A stretch of DNA of 64,000 nt from Rhynochetos jubatus (taxonomy: Eukaryota; Chordata; Aves; Eurypygiformes; Rhynochetidae), in contig CM050649.1 of the NCBI GenBank assembly GCA_027574665.1, forward strand, positions 62,772,150 to 62,836,149, given 5' to 3'. Below the pieces are notes generated by a model. The model was not told where the DNA came from, did no database searches, and worked only from the letters and a program-made list of their open reading frames with translations. Both the position numbers and the translations under genes were made by a program. Below are positions 36,301-51,400 of the stretch, one piece after another. Numbering within the stretch: the stretch's first letter is position 1; every line of letters begins with the position of its first letter.

Positions 36301-39300
36301 GATTCACCCTATGGGTCTTGCTGAAGGTGAGGTGAGTGTTCTCTCCTGCCTTGTCCCTTCTATCTCTCTGTAGTTGACTAGTTCCTTTACCTAGATATCC
36401 GTTAGCTGTAATGGAAGCCTGAACAACTAGCTCCTTGAGGATGTCAGTTTGCAGGTGTCTGAATCCTAATCCTAGACTGCAGAAACCCAAATGGAGGATT
36501 TATCCCATTCCCAGATTTGTGATCGAGAAAGAACCTGAGCATGTCTCTTAAGGCCTTCCCCAGCTGCATCCTGCAGCAGGGTCTGTTCACTAATTCGTTC
36601 TCTGTCCATACACTATGAGTTCCAGGTAGCTGCTAAAGTCCTGAGGGAATTGAGCATGGATGTGGTAGGAAGATGCTGTACAGACTAATGTGGTTGGTTA
36701 GTAGCTCAGTTTCATTCTGTTAAAGGGAATGCCAGGCGATAAACAGAATTATAGAAGGAGGCATTGATGTCTCTGCCTCCTTGGGGTATACAATGATATA
36801 CGTGTATACAAGTTCCAATGCAGAAACGGGCGCCTCACATGTCTGTGACCATGTGGAGTTGCTGTTTACGGCAAAAAAGCCATCAAATGATTCAAACTGA
36901 CTCTAAGAGCTAAGCATAACTAAGGGCTAATGTTACATGCATTGTTAGACACATTTAATTCCACAAGTTTATAGCTGATAAAGTATACGTATTAAGTGTT
37001 CTGTTGTCAGAGCTTAAATGTCTGATCCAAAATATTTGTATAAATCCATAATCAGGAGTGTATATATATGATCTTAAGTGTCTAGGATTTTTTTCTGTGT
37101 TAAGGTATGTTTCACCAGTTCCCTTGAAAGAAGGATAATGGTTATGAAATATACTGTATCCTTTATAATACAGCAGGCTTTCTTCCTAGAAATATTCATG
37201 GATGCATATCTATTGTTTTCACACTAAAAGATAAGTCACTGTTTCAAGCCTTATCCTCTTAGGCTGCTTGTTAGCACAATTACTATGATTCATCACTGAT
37301 CTCACCATCACCCCAGAGGAATTTGTGTGCATAATAAGATATCATCTGATTAGTGTTCTGAATTTTTCTATGTATGTAGTTCACCAAGTTTAAACGGAAA
37401 ATTTCAGAACACTAACAATTCCTAGCTACTTCGGCTATTTCTGGTGTGATTTGAAAAAACTTGTACAATCTTTTCATGCCTTAGTTCCTCACTCAGAAAA
37501 GATTAGGGCTCTGTTTTTTCCCATCTTTTCCTCTTCTTTCCCTCTCCTGTTAAAAGTAGTGCGTATCTTATGCTAGGTGTTAAATGGGTCTGATTTAGTC
37601 TACTGGATTTGTAATCACAATACTATCATCAGTGCTACCTTTTTAATGCAAACCTTTCACTGATTCCTCCTGATTAGCTGAGAATAAGAATGCATATAGT
37701 ATTGCCGTCCTTTATAGAGCTTATTCCTACCCCTGATGCAAAGTCAATATACCCCACAATGCACTCCAGTCCTGCGTACTGCTGTCTCATAAATCTCTGC
37801 ATGTAGGATTTGACTCTAATTGATATTAACCTTTACAGATGTAGAAAAACAGAGAAACTAGAACAGAGGAATTGTATCTGAAGTTTCATTTCACTGTCAA
37901 CAGATGGCCATTTTACTTTAGCTGATCGTTTTTGTAAAGCGAAGAGACATCTTGTCCAAGAAGTTATTTTCCCTGGCAAGTCTTGTATTATATATATGTA
38001 CATATGATATATCCAATTTGAAAAACATTACAAAAGTAATTCACAAAAAAGGAAACATTATATTTCTAACTACAGATGCAGAGTAGAAGACTACACAGAC
38101 AGTTGCCATCCCTATTATGTGAAACAGAAATATAGGATCCTTCAAAACAGGATTAAAAGACCCAAACGATGGTAATTTAGTCATTGCAGTAGAAAATGGT
38201 GATGTCAAAATTCCCTTCTAACAAGCAATTACTTTCAGGACATTCTTGTTACCTTACTGATATCCTTCAAGCCTGCCTCACTACCTCTTTGTAGCAAAAC
38301 ATTTCATTTTCAACAGCCCAAATCTCTCGAACTTTATTTGCATGTTAGTGCAAAGCAATAGATGAGATTTCCCCTCTTTCTTTCTTGATGTAAACTGAAG
38401 TGGAACTAAAGGGCTCCCCAAATGCCCCCAGCACATGATAACAAACAGTAATTGTGCTAACAAAACAAACTAGACTTCGAGGGAATGTGAGAAGGGAAAA
38501 TCCATGTCCTTTAGTCACACACATGAGACTTCACTGGAACTAGCTCAACACAAGGTTCAAATGACCACGAAAGAAGTGGTTGCTAAGTACTGAGCACTGG
38601 CTTTATGGATCGTTAACAGTCATTCTTTTTTACAGGCAGCTAAATCCTGGGTGAAGCACTGCACAGTGCATTGGCTCTATGAATATTTTTAATTACATGA
38701 CATGCCACCTTGATTGGCTTAAAGTGTTATGTGGCTCCAATGCAGCACTTTGATGAACTGGAGCTACCATTCAGTTCAGCGTGAGAGTCTAATAAGGATG
38801 GAAAACTGTGTTGAAGTCCTACTATTATTGCATTTCTGAATAAATCAACAATGTGTGAAAATTAAAGAAAAAAAAATCCCTGAGGTGTAGCTTTCTTCCT
38901 TTTCATCTTTAATTATTTTAAATGATAGGAAAAGTCATTAAAATGTGCCACCAGGTAATGAATGGCTTTACTCTGAAGCCAGCAATGGTAGTATGTTATT
39001 GGTGTAGGAAAACCGGAAGAAACATGCTGCAATTACTAATGTGCTACCATTAAGTCAATGTACAAACCACACTTAAATAAGATAAAACTTACATGTTTTG
39101 TTAATAAAAAGAAGACACAATGCAAAAAAAAAAAAAAAGTCTACATTTAAAACATGGAGTACTGGGCCTGTGGTCAAGTGTGTTACTATCATCACTGGAT
39201 CTGAGGTTCTAAGTCATACTCTTCTCATGTAAATACATATTAGTCCTCAATATTGTTAAAGTTTTCAAGAAGCATTTACTTCCTTTTATCTAGTTCACTG

Positions 39301-40127
39301 TTAGAAAAGTCTGGTTTTTGTATACACCCACCTTAAGCTTATGTCTGATAAACTCAAGAACAAAGGAGCAACCTGATTCAACGTGTTAGAAGTAAAGGCA
39401 GTTTTGCCTTACATTGTATAATTGCATTATCATGTGTTAATAATAAAATAACATACGGACCTAACCACATTCTTTTCTAATTTAAAACCAAGATTAACTT
39501 ACTGAATCTTTGTATAGGGGAAATATGGTGATAAAACCGTCACAGTACTCACAGCAGACAATATTATTTAAAGAAAGGGTCATGGTGTGTAGTCAAAAGG
39601 CAAAGCACCAGTTTTTAAGGCTTTGATAGTAAGAAGCTGAAACATTCCACTGGGTTTTGTATGACATCTCCTTGGTTGGTTTTGTTGTGGGTTTATTTTT
39701 TTTTTTGGTTGGTTGGTTGTTTTTAAACATTTATTTTTAGCATACGTACTGAAAAAATAAAAATGTTTCCATACTTAACTGTAACAACATCTGTCTGGGA
39801 CAGGGGTGAAGATCTTTAGGTCTCTACCACTTCACCTAATGAGCCATCAAAGCACAGAGGGAGGGACAAGGGATCCTTTCTTTGACAGCATTTCTCTGCT
39901 GTGTGTCCAGTAGCAAAATTCAAGAAAAGGACAGCTGAAGAGCCAGTTTCTATGCTCTGGAGTGCAGCGCACCAGTTGGTAAAAGAAAGAAAATGTATTC
40001 CTTGATCTCTTCAGTCCTTTGTAACAGTGCTTGTGAAATGAGACTTTTAGAAGGATAAGAACTTATCCAAATTCACCAGTTTTTTGAAAGACAGTAAATA
40101 ATGCATTCTTGACAACTTAGGTTATTA
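33397..40127. other. Long non-coding stretch
   Basis: No gene recognised in 6.7 kb. It holds a perfect hairpin at 33636-33675, a poly-T run near 35008-35024 and a T/G-rich GGTT-type tract near 39672-39725. Confidence 0.55.
33636..33675. repeat. Perfect 19-bp inverted repeat with 2-base loop
   Basis: The left arm GATAATACACAGTCTCACC (33636-33654) and right arm GGTGAGACTGTGTATTATC (33657-33675) are exact reverse complements around CT. The pairing ends at the next base on each side. Confidence 0.95.
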
Positions 40128-41060
40128 GAAAATAAAAGGAAAAGCTGTTGGGTCAAGACAAACACAGCGAGGGTTCATTCAACAGTTATGGTTACGGGCA
40201 AAAGAGACTCGACTTGGGGAAGAATATCAATTTAATTTGTTACCAATCAAATCACAGTAGGATGATGAGAGACAAAACCAGACCTTAAAAACATCTCCAT
40301 AACCATTCCTTCTTCCCAGGCTCAGCTTTGCTCCTGATTTCTCTACCTCCTTAATGCCAATGGTGCAGGGGCATGGGGGTTGTGGTCAGTCCATCACACG
40401 TTGTCTCTGCTGCTCCTTCCTCCTCAGGGAGACGACTCTTCACACTCTGCCCCTGATCCACCATGGGATCCCTCCTACGGGACACAGTCCTCCATGAACT
40501 TCTCCAACATGAGTCCTTCCCATGGGCTGCTGTTCTTCATGAACTGATCCAGTGTGGGTCCCTTGCATGGAGTGCATTCCTTCAGGAGCAGCCTGCTCCA
40601 GCATGAGATTCCCATGGAGTCATGGGTTCCTTTGGGCATCCCCTTGCTCCGGTGTGGGTCCCTCCCTGGGCTGCAGGTGGGTCTCTGACCCGCCATGACT
40701 GTCCATGGCTGCAGGGGCACAACCTGCCCTCTCACCACGGGTTGTCAGGGAACCTCTGCTCTGGCCACCTCTTCCCCACCTTTCCTCACTGACCTTGGTG
40801 TCTGCCTGGTTGTCTCTCTTACATCCCACTCATCTCTCCACTGCAGGTTCCCTTGCACTTTTTTTCCCCTCTTAAATACATTATCCCGGAGGTGCTACAA
40901 CTGTCACTGACTATCTTGGCTGTGGTCAGACACTGGTACGACCTGGAGCTGGGGAAGCTTTAGCAACTTCTCAGTGGAGCCACCCCTGTAGCTCCTCCCC
41001 TCATATCAAAACTCCACCAATACTAGCGATAAATTGATTTCAAACCCACTTATAAATGCA
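40128..41060 (-). mobile_element. Solo LTR, minus orientation, same family as 61349-62380
   Basis: Its reverse complement matches the LTR at 61349 in blocks: a GGGGTGGCTCC...GAGAAG...GCTTCCCCAGCT start, a tract of CTGGAGCAG-like repeats, and an AACAAATTAAA...CCCCAAG segment near the other end. It also carries the GACTCGACTTGG block shared with 31500-32008. Both ends are approximate, and no target duplication was defined. Confidence 0.72.
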
Positions 41061-44000
41061 GTCAATGCCCAAATGACACTAATAAGATGCAGGTATTGCT
41101 TGCAATTGCATACGTGATAACCGCAAACTAATCCCATTCACAAACTAAACAAGGTAAGAGTAGGACAATTTCAGAGGCTAGGCTGGGCAAAGCTTCAGGT
41201 GTAAAGAGAAAAACAGATAGTGATATCTGTTTAAATGTAAGATGAATTTGTTCTTTTTCCTCCATTAGTTCTGGAACTTTTGTTTATGTGTCTGTGTTTG
41301 TGGGGGCTTTGTGGTGTGGTTTTTTTTTTTTTTTGTGTGTTGTGTTTTTTTGTTTGTTGTTTGTTTGGGGGTTTTTTGTTTTAATTTGGTGTGAAAGATT
41401 TTTATTAGCCACTGAAAACCTGGAGAACAACAGCAAGCAAGGCATGATCTTTCTGCAATTTTTACTTCATGGCCATCACTTGCACTACATGATTTAATTT
41501 CTTCTATCAACTGACTTTTTCTTAAAAGAGTGAGCTTCATATAATTGTAAAATGTTTTGAAATCTATTTCTTCTATATGAAAAGAGAGAAAAACCAATAA
41601 CATGTCTGACCACTGAGTTAGTCATCCAGAGGTGCACCACTTTCAAGCTATGCCAAAGAACTTGTGTAAGGTTCCAGTTAGTGCTGGTGCGTTCAGAGGT
41701 GTGCTTCTGTCCCAAAGTGGGAAGTGGCAGTGGAAACAGACTTTTCTGAGGGTGTTTTGAAAAAAGGGAAGTCTCTTGAATGAATTTCTCATTATAGTCT
41801 TAAATCAAGACATTCTCCAGTGCTGATCTTTCCTGCTTCAAATGATGCAGAGGTATCCAGAATTAAACAACTGTTAAAATGAAGGTAAGTTTTGAGAAAA
41901 GCATGTAAATGGTACTGCTGTTTAGATTTTTCAGCTACCCGGATCTTTCAAATGTATTTGACTTATATTGCATATTTCATAATTCCTTAATCAATTTCTA
42001 TGTTGTCCACTATCAAATATGGGGGCTTTGAAAAATATGAATCGACAGCCTTAAGTGAAGTTTTAGGTAGTCTTAAGTAGACAAACAGGCCTAGTGTTTA
42101 CTCTTAGCTAAGACTGTGCACTGAATAAAAGATGCAGTTGTTTAATGATAAGGTACAATATATTTATCAAGAGCACTTATTTTATTATTTTTTAATAATT
42201 TTACTATATTTTTTAGAAGAAAATATTAAAAAATGCTACTTCTGAAAACACTAACTTTTGTTTTTAGGAAGGTATAACAAACAGCCCCACAAACTCTTAG
42301 ATAATGACTTCATTCAGGCACATGGACAGTGAACAGATCTAAACTTCAGAAAACTCTCGGGTCTCCTGATTTTTTAAAATTAAATGACATTTTCCCCACA
42401 CTTCAAGTACTAGCTCTTTAAGTTTTGTGAAAATTGCTTTTGCTTCTTTCATTTTTCTTGCTCTGACTGCCTACTTCCCAGATTCACCAGGTGGGTTTTG
42501 CACAAACCCTTACAATCTCTGCAGCTGCCATGGTACATGGGCTGGCAGCTCCCCTCATGATACCTCCGCTTTCTCTGCTGTAAACCAGACATGGCTGGGC
42601 AGCAACCGACAGGCACTGGCTGAAGTTAAAGCTCAGCAATGAGAGTAAGGGGATAAATAAAAACAAACAGGCAAACAAACAAAAGTAAAGTGTAAGTGCA
42701 GTGCTGTTTTTAAATATTAAGAATACTTTCCTACTTTAAAAAAAGGGTTTTATTGACAGTGCACTGTCTGCAAAGTGTTTTTAATTTTCTTTTTGTTTAC
42801 ATTTTAGATTATTTGGATTATTGACATAGGGTTTTTTCACATTAGATTAACTGTACTGTATATAAGTATATTTGTCAAGTGTGCATTTCTCCAAAGGACC
42901 AGAGAGCTTTTTTAAAAAATGCATCATGGAGTAGATTTTACTTTGCGCGACATAGACTGCATTTCAGCACCATATCCTAACATAAAGCTCTGTGTAGCAC
43001 AACACTGGAAGCACACAGTCCTGTCTGAGTACATCTGAGAAGACATTCTGTCTTTCTGCCTGTCTATACTGGCACCTCTGGAAATACACACTTTGATAAC
43101 TTGAGAATCAAAAACATTTTACATATGGACAGATTTTCGTTCCCTCTTCGTCACCTTGAGTGTCCTTATGTTGCAGTGCTTCCACTTTGCTGTTTTTTGT
43201 GGAATTATTCATTGCATACGAACATAAAGGTACTCTATGGGGTCAGCCCAGTTGCTCCGTCTTCAGCTCTGGCAGTTGGGGGTGCTCCTTAGATAAAACC
43301 CACAATTGTGGCCACCTCCCGCAACTCATGGTCCAAGTACTTCCCCAGCATGTACTGTTGCTGTTAGAGGGTACATCCATCTTTAGTACTTTTTAGTAGC
43401 TTTTCATGTGCCTGCTTTCCATGAATTTGCCTCGTCCTGTTCTCAGCCTGCTGACCCTGTCTACTGTCACAGCACCTATGGGAGCAAGCTGCAGGAGCTC
43501 GTTGCACACTGAGTGGTGGAGTGCCTCTCTGTTATGTACAAAAAGTACTCGTAGGAACAAGTCACCTCTAGGAAACAGCAATGATCTGTCCTGAAATGTC
43601 TTTGACTTAAGTTGGTTGTTTATTTCTAAGTTTATTCAGACTTACTTAAAAAAATCTTCCTTCTCTGCCCCTGTGTTTCCTCTCTCCAACTAAATGCATT
43701 TATATGACCTCACAGATGATTTCCATTTTTGTTTCTAACACCAGAAGTCATTGCTACTTTAAGATTTATTTTGTTCCTTTTCCTGTTTCTGGTCCCATTT
43801 TGACTCATGTTTTCCACAAAAGTCATGTTAATGTTAGCCACAATTTTTTTAACTTGCTTAGTGTTTTCCATCCTCATTCTTTCCCTTTTTAAATTTAAAT
43901 AAAACGTACATACATTTTCCTAGGACTATTTTTGATTGCTCCATCTCATGGGAATGGATGACTCCTTTACAGCCACTACACATTGAATTACAAACCCTTG

Positions 44001-45361
44001 AAAGCTCCTTGTTTTCATTTTATATATTCTTGGACATTTTCTCTTGCCACACGCCATACCATTGCAGGTACATCACTAACAGCACAGCTCACCTCTTCTT
44101 CTCCAGGCAATTAGAATTAGTTTCTTTCCTGGGCACACCAAGCAGGAGAATTTACTCACATTTTCTTGTTGGCCATGTGCATGGTGTGGCACACATGCTG
44201 CTGCTACAGCTGAAATCACTGCCAGAATGAAGCAAGTATCTCTACCTTGAAGCATTTTCTTATGTTTTTTAAACTCTCTTTATAAACAATGACAGAATTC
44301 ATTATATGACCTGTTGTTTACGGCCTTGTGCCAAAACATTATAAATTACAAACAGGATTATAAATTGATGTGTATGCATTTGTAATGTGTATGTGTATGC
44401 ATATTTGTTTTTTCCTGGTAACCTCATTGCAGATTTTTTGGATGTGCTGAACATTCATACATTTTCTTCTACATGACCTGTGCCACTTTTTAGTCAATGC
44501 ATTGTGAACATTTTAATATGGTTCCAGGGGTCCTTTTGCCGATTCCTGGATAACATACATAGAATGTCTGAGGATTTAATGCTGAAAACAATCAGAACAA
44601 AGATAAACCCCTTACTTTGTGAGTGAAAGACCCCAAACACAGAAGTGTATTGATCCTGTGGATAACTCAGGTCTTAGAAGTTGTTTTACATTAAAGCAAC
44701 CTTTGAATGCTCAGGCATCAGAGAAACAGCCATTATATCTTTCTAAACCCAACTTTGATCAGTGAGGAATCTGTTTGCTGACTGTATTGCAAATTTAGCA
44801 AACACCTGATACACTCTTGCTGATACTCATTTTTGCAAAGGTCAGGCTTCATCTCTTCTCAGATAGTTCATATGCTCCTAAAGCAGATACATAAACCAGT
44901 TGACACGAATCACAACCTAGAAGTTGACAGTTGCTCTCCTGCCACTAGAGGCTGGATAACTCATACAGACACAGCTGCTGGTTTTGTATCTAGCCAAAGT
45001 TATGTGAGGTGGCTCCTACACAAACTGTCTGTTTTCAGTATCAGAAGTGTCATTTCTGTGGTCTTGCAATCTAAGCAGTATTGTAATTCCAAACTGGCTC
45101 AGTATGGCACACGTCCTCTTTGGCCCTGGCACCCAGTTAAAGAGTGGGTGGGAATAGAAAGCACGGACCAACAAGACCTGTTACTAGCATGTAATTTCAT
45201 ATTTACTTCTTACACTTTGGACATCACTTAAGTGGTATAGTGACTGTTTCATATTATTTCACAGATGCAAAATGAAAACATCGTGTTCTAACTGCTTCAT
45301 CAACTAAACTGGGAACTAAAGGGTTTCGGTTTCTGCAGACCTGTGGCCCAAAGCATTTGCT
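41061..45361. other. Upstream region of the IL3RA-like gene
   Basis: No gene recognised. It includes a T/G-rich tract near 41300-41395. No CpG island or clear TATA box stands out before the start codon at 45362, and a 5' untranslated exon could not be defined. Confidence 0.5.
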
Positions 45362-45464
45362 ATGGCACGCGTTACACCCGTTCCTGTCACGCTGATATTA
45401 AGTTTTTTCCAGTGTAAGGCACTGTTTTCCACTAGCCTGGCATGTGGACAACCAGATGTAGTGG
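45362..45464 (+). CDS. IL3RA: IL3RA-like exon 1: signal peptide
   Basis: The ATG at 45362 opens MARVTPVPVTLILSFFQC, a short basic start and hydrophobic core typical of a secretion signal. The exon ends at a GTAAGT donor in phase 1, exactly what exon 2 needs. A different upstream 5' untranslated exon is possible. Confidence 0.75.
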
Positions 45465-48400
45465 GTAAGTAAAGCATTAACATTTCATCCTACATTAGCC
45501 ATCACAGATGTCTAGTCTGAACTTGTTGTCAAGGCACCTTCTACAGCCCATAGAGAGGAACAGAGACCTGCACTAGGAGAGGTCTCCAAGACAGGTAAAA
45601 ATGAATCACCTAACATTTTGGTACCTGCAGATAGGTCTCAAACATGAACCTCACTGCTGAAGTCACTCGTATTCAACAGAGATCAGAAGCTTCCTGCTCT
45701 ATGTAAGAACAGAGAACCTGAGAGAGCTACTGGGTGTGCAAGCCTTGCTGAGAGTGAAATCCTTTGTGCACACAGTGGTGAGTGTTCTCTTCCTCTGTGT
45801 AATATCACTGTAATTGCAGATGTACGTGGGCTACATAATGTTCTGAGGATTACCAAGAAGGAGTCAAGAGTCATTCTGTCCTGGAGCAATAACCTGACAA
45901 AAGAAGAAGCTGAGAAGTACACTGTGAAGTATATTTTGAATTATAAATTCTTCAATACCACTCGAGAAAGGGAAGTAAGTTGTTCAATGGTTACGCATAC
46001 TTTACAGTGAAATCATGTATTACTTCATTCGGTAGATGATTTTGCATTATTTCCCTTTCAGTACTTAGTACCATCTACCTTCATGCAATTCCTTCTTCCT
46101 CCTCTTAGGAAAGACTACAGGAGAAGACAAGGATAATACGTCCTGCATTACATTCTGGTTTTAATGCTAAAGTTAAAACAGAACTTTTTGCTAAAGAAAC
46201 AGAGGACGTAATTAAGGAGAGTGGCTGGACAGAGTTTACTTATAAAGCACCTCCAGGTCAGTTGTTTCCTACATGTTTTTAAGACATCCAAATGTTCATG
46301 ATGGTGTTCTGTCTTACTTGGAGACATATAATTTCTGAAAACTCATTATTATCTTATGCTACTTTTTTGGTACAGATTAAAGAACATGACAAATAACACC
46401 TTGGAATATTGCAGAATTTTTTCCTGTATTAGACATGTTCAGATTCAGATAACCCTGGCTCTGCTGAGCAAGATGTCAGAATGACCCAACCACTCTTTCC
46501 ATTTTCCCTAACAACTCACAGGTGTCTTGAAGATTGCCTTCTGTATCACCCGGTTTCAGGAAATCTTAAAAGAGCAGAGCTTTTCAGCTACTACTCCAGA
46601 TATTATTTTTTCTTTAAGTGGGTTAGTAAGGCTTTTGGTGCCAGTAGCAGATGTGCTTCTCAGTTGTCATTGTCCGAAAAGCCAGAAGTCACATTTGTTC
46701 TCACCTACCACTCATTCACTTTTCTAGAAATAATGCTAAATAATGGGTTTGTAAAGGCAACCATCATGCTATTAGAAAAATCATATAAAATAAGCATTTT
46801 CTTTTTTCCCCTTTTTTGTTGCAGTATATGTTCAGAATCTTTCATGCATCATATATAATATTTCATTTTTTAACTGCACCTGGCATATTAAAACAGAAGC
46901 TCCTGAAGATATCCAGATATTTTTTTCATACAGGTAAAGGTCTTGTGCAAAATAAGCATGAAACCATGCTTTTGTACGCAAGTCCTTGATTTACAAGACT
47001 CATATATCCTTCTCACAGACATGTAAGACAAGATGTTGAATGCCAGCAATATATAAAAAATGCAAGGAAGAAAAATATTGGATGTCACATGAAAGAAATA
47101 AATTTCCAACCATCAAGAAAAATCAACTTAAACATAACTGCAAGAGATCTGAGAAATAACTCAAGACGACTGTCTTACTACAAAGCTTTTACACCTCAGA
47201 CAATAGGTGAGTATTGTCTATTACTACCTATTATGAAAAGTTCATTTCTTGGTTATTTCATTGGTCTGGAAAGAAAAAAAAAGGAAGAAGGAACTGTGAC
47301 AAAGTCAGAATATTAATTCTAACTTTTTATGCATTCATCTCTCTGGGAGCTTACACTAAGATTAAACAAAATATATTATGGCTCAAAGTTTTTTCATATT
47401 TTTTCTCTAATGTATTATCCTTGTTTATATATAATTGGAACAAAAAAAACCAAAACAAAACAAAAAAAAACCCAGCCTAGTGTGAGGAAATGCAATTTGA
47501 AAAGCATTATACCCTTCTTTTCTCCAGTTTTTCTCTTTTATATCCTTTTCTTTTTCTTTCATAGTGCTGAAGAAAATGTGATTAAAACCAGGAACATGAA
47601 TAGATAAAAGTCCTGTGCATAACTGAATTTAAGAATAAGAATGGTCTCAAATATTAATAAAATTTCTATTTATTTATGACACCATTTTTCAGTTAAAAAT
47701 ACTTTTATAGTTATTTTTAATTATCGGCAGTTTTGAATGACTATAGAAAATTATTTTTCCTTGTTTCTCTGGGAAATTTGAATTAATCTCATTGGTAAGA
47801 AATTCACCTGAGTTTTAGCACAGACTGCAGATGCAAATACCTTTTAAATTATGAACATATTGATTATATTCCATACCTCTAACACAGGAATCAGTCATAA
47901 CTAAAGGGATAGCAAAAACTCTTTCAAAACTGTCACAAGTTATTCTGAGCACAGAGGCGGGGGGGGGGGTCAGGAACAATCTGGCTGGGGGTAAGGGGAG
48001 GGAATAAGCATGAGGGAGCAGGCTACCCCTTCCCTGTTTCTCTCTCCATCCACTTGATCTTCTCCCTCCTGTTGAGAGCAGCCACACTTTCTCTTTGCAC
48101 CGACTGACAGAGTTTCCTCCCTTCTTCTCTTCCCATCTTAGTTGTTTGCAGTTGTCATCAGGGTGCATGTGTCACAGCTGGCTCAGCCAACAGCTTTCCC
48201 TCCTGTCTCAGCACCAGGCACAAACCCTGTTATCTTGCCTCGCCTTTAAAACCCATTGCCAGGCTTTGGTAGGTCACAACAAAAGTGAGCTTGCAGGGGA
48301 CAGCATTATTCACATTGTAAGTAATGGCATTACTTTTGCAAGGCTCCAACTTTGCAAGCCAGGGTGGTCTTCTGCCTCCTGAGAAGGTGGTTCTACCCTT

Positions 48401-51400
48401 CAGGTCCCATGAATCAAAAAGGCTTGCTCCTATCCAGGCTTCCCTTCTTCAACAGGAAAGCCTCCAGCTGGTCTTTAGCCAGCCTGGCCCTTGCACAGTC
48501 CTGGAGATCTGCTGTGCTAATAGGAGTTACCAGCCCCTGCAATCTCATCTTCCCTCCAGTAACATGATGCATGATATGAGAAAACAGGACTCATGCATGC
48601 CTTGTGCCAAATGCAGCCCCAAAATAGTTCAGTCCTGATAGTCCGTGTGTGTGGGCTGAAGAAATTTCCAGATGACGGGTGACAAAAGGGTAAAAAAATT
48701 TTCCTACTCTTGGTATACTCAGAGGAGCGAGGCAGGCTCTGGGAATTGTATTTCAGAAGTGAAAAACATGTCTTTCCTACTACACAGACTGAGAAAAGAA
48801 GCTGTTTCTTACTCTCTTCACTTTTCATGGTTCACTGTGTGCCTCCACCCTCAAAGTCACTACCAGCATCTTCGGGGACAGGCAGAAACAAACATTTTTA
48901 CAAGCCTGAGATAGTCCTGGGAGAAATGTTTTTTTCTAATTTTATGGGATCGTTACTCAAAAAGAGGAGACTTCTCAAGAAAGGGAAGAAAAAGAAAAGG
49001 CAAAAAGGAAACCGGAGTATGACAAACACATCCATGGAGAGAGACCAGGTCATGCAGCTACTAGAGTAAGCACAGCATCTTCATGGACCAGTAATGCTGC
49101 CACTGTCTCCTCTCTCTGGTTCTGTCCTTTCTGGCACCACACTGCAGCCAGGTCAGCCCCAGACCTTACTGACCCTGTCCACAGAGGCTTCCCATGCACT
49201 TCTTCCTCTGCTGGGAGGGCTGTTTTGGAAAACTCCAGCTGTGGTTCCTCCCTTCACAGCAATGCAACAGCAGTTGGAGAGGGCACAGGCTGCTTGAGTA
49301 CTCCAGCACACACCTAGGATCAGTGCCCTAACCCTTGCCATAATAGAATGCAACTGAAGACTTGCTTATGTAAACCAAGGGCTAAAATCCTGGGAAACCA
49401 AATGTCCCTTGCTTCCAACCCGGTACCTCGTCCCTCCCTAAAGAAACCCCATTGCCATTGCACTCCTTGCACTCTGTGACTGGAGCGCAGTGATGGGAGC
49501 GGGATATTTTTCGCTTGTGTGTTTACATCTCCTAAGCATATCTTGCTTCCTCTATAGCAAAGGCTTGCCCGCTTGTTTACAGGAAATACAGAGATTTCTT
49601 AAACATCTGTAGCAAACTTCAGATATTGAATAAGACTTTCCAGGAGCTGGTATCCCTTCAGTAACCCCCCAGTGAGAGGTGAAATTCAATTGCTTTTTCA
49701 AAGTTATACTACCAGGCTTATGGGCAGACTCAGGGTATCCCACAAGACACATATATCCTACATGGGAGGGAGCCTGTAATAGATCGGAGATCTCCTCAAC
49801 GCCTACCTGGACTCTGGAAAGTTAACTCAAATGTTCTGTTCCTCCTGCCTACCCTCGCTACCTTCTCTGAAAAACAAAAGCTCCCTCTTTCTATTTTGAG
49901 ATAGAAATAAATTGCACTTAGCGAGCAGCACTTGTAAAGAAAGTGTATCACTTATTGAATGCCGCCTTTGGGTGTGATAAACCCCAAAATAGTCACCTGT
50001 GTATTTTGAGGACTAACGCATGACGTTTGTTTTACACCAACATAAACATGAGAAAGAGCATGAGGTACTTTGTGCTCGTTTTTCAGAGAAACTGAACCCA
50101 CCAAACAACGTCTCTGTTTCCCTAGAAAACAGAAGTATTAGAATTCACTGGAAACCACCGCCTACTATTGGTTCTGCAAGTAAGAAGTGCTTTTTGTATC
50201 AAGTGAAAATAGATCATAAGGTAATCAGATTTTTGGTAATACACTTAATCTGTATAGAATAACTTCCATAAAAACTAGGCATCCCTTCAATTTAACAGAA
50301 TTAAAAGTCAAACAAACTTCAAAGAAATCCCAAGTTCTTTCATGAATAATTCAGCTTTTCTTGTCTCTCTGGTCAAAGATGAAAAATCAACACATTTTTT
50401 TGAAGTCTTTCAGAGTCACACTTACACTGAGGTGGGTTGGTTGTTTTTTCTCTTCATCTTGAATTTAAACCATACATTAGCATCACATAGATTATTGACT
50501 GTTTTTCTTCCACAGTCTGGAAGGAAGCTTCAAATGCATAAAGTAGTCCAGAACCCTTACTTAAATAGCATAAACCTCTTATTTTATTTCTCTTACACAA
50601 CTGCTCCTCTGTTTTGTACATGTCTTCAGGATATAAAGAGAAAGGAAAAGGAAAAAAGGAAGGGAAATCACCAGGGCATGGAAATTAATAAACACCTACA
50701 GCAGTGGGAAATCATGGGGTATTTTTCCCACAGGTGGGATAGATTGGGAAGACATAGAAGCAGCTGCAACAACAACAGCAAGAAGACATGTGAGGGAACC
50801 AGCTAAATGAGAGGGGTTTATCAGTGTCAAAGCTAGTAATTGAAATTGTAGTTACCTAGCCAAGGAACACCAAGGCGGGGGAGAGAAGGCAGAAGGTAGG
50901 CTGAGAAAGAAGACTGCAGCAGTATTATAGGAGAGACAGGAGGGATAAGAATGGAGAAAGTCTGAGATTGTGTTTCCTGATCAAAGCAAGGTCTTAATTG
51001 CTGTGACAGAGACTTAATGTGTTGAGGTAGGTATTAGGGTATCCGTAAGCAGACTTGTAGACATTTATTGAAGAACAGGTAAGAGTATGATGATTAAAAA
51101 ATACAAGACTACATTTAGTCATTCTGAATACCTGAAGAGATATCCTGATGAATATTTATTATAGAAATAATAATATTGTGATACAGATTGATAAAGCTTG
51201 AAAACAGGGAATTAAGTCTGCAGGTGGCTGGAAGATAGGGAGGGTTGACAAGTGCAATGGGAAAAAAAATTAGAATTTGAAATGTTGGGTAAGCCTGAAA
51301 TCATCAAGGCATTCAGTAATAAGGAAAACCCTATGATTAGGAAGTACAGGTCAAAAGTGTCAACAGAAAATAAGGAATTAATGTGTGGGCAGCAATTCAG

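Noticed and set aside
41288-41603. Open frames rich in Phe or Lys in both directions
   Set aside because: They arise from the T/G-rich low-complexity tract at 41300-41395.
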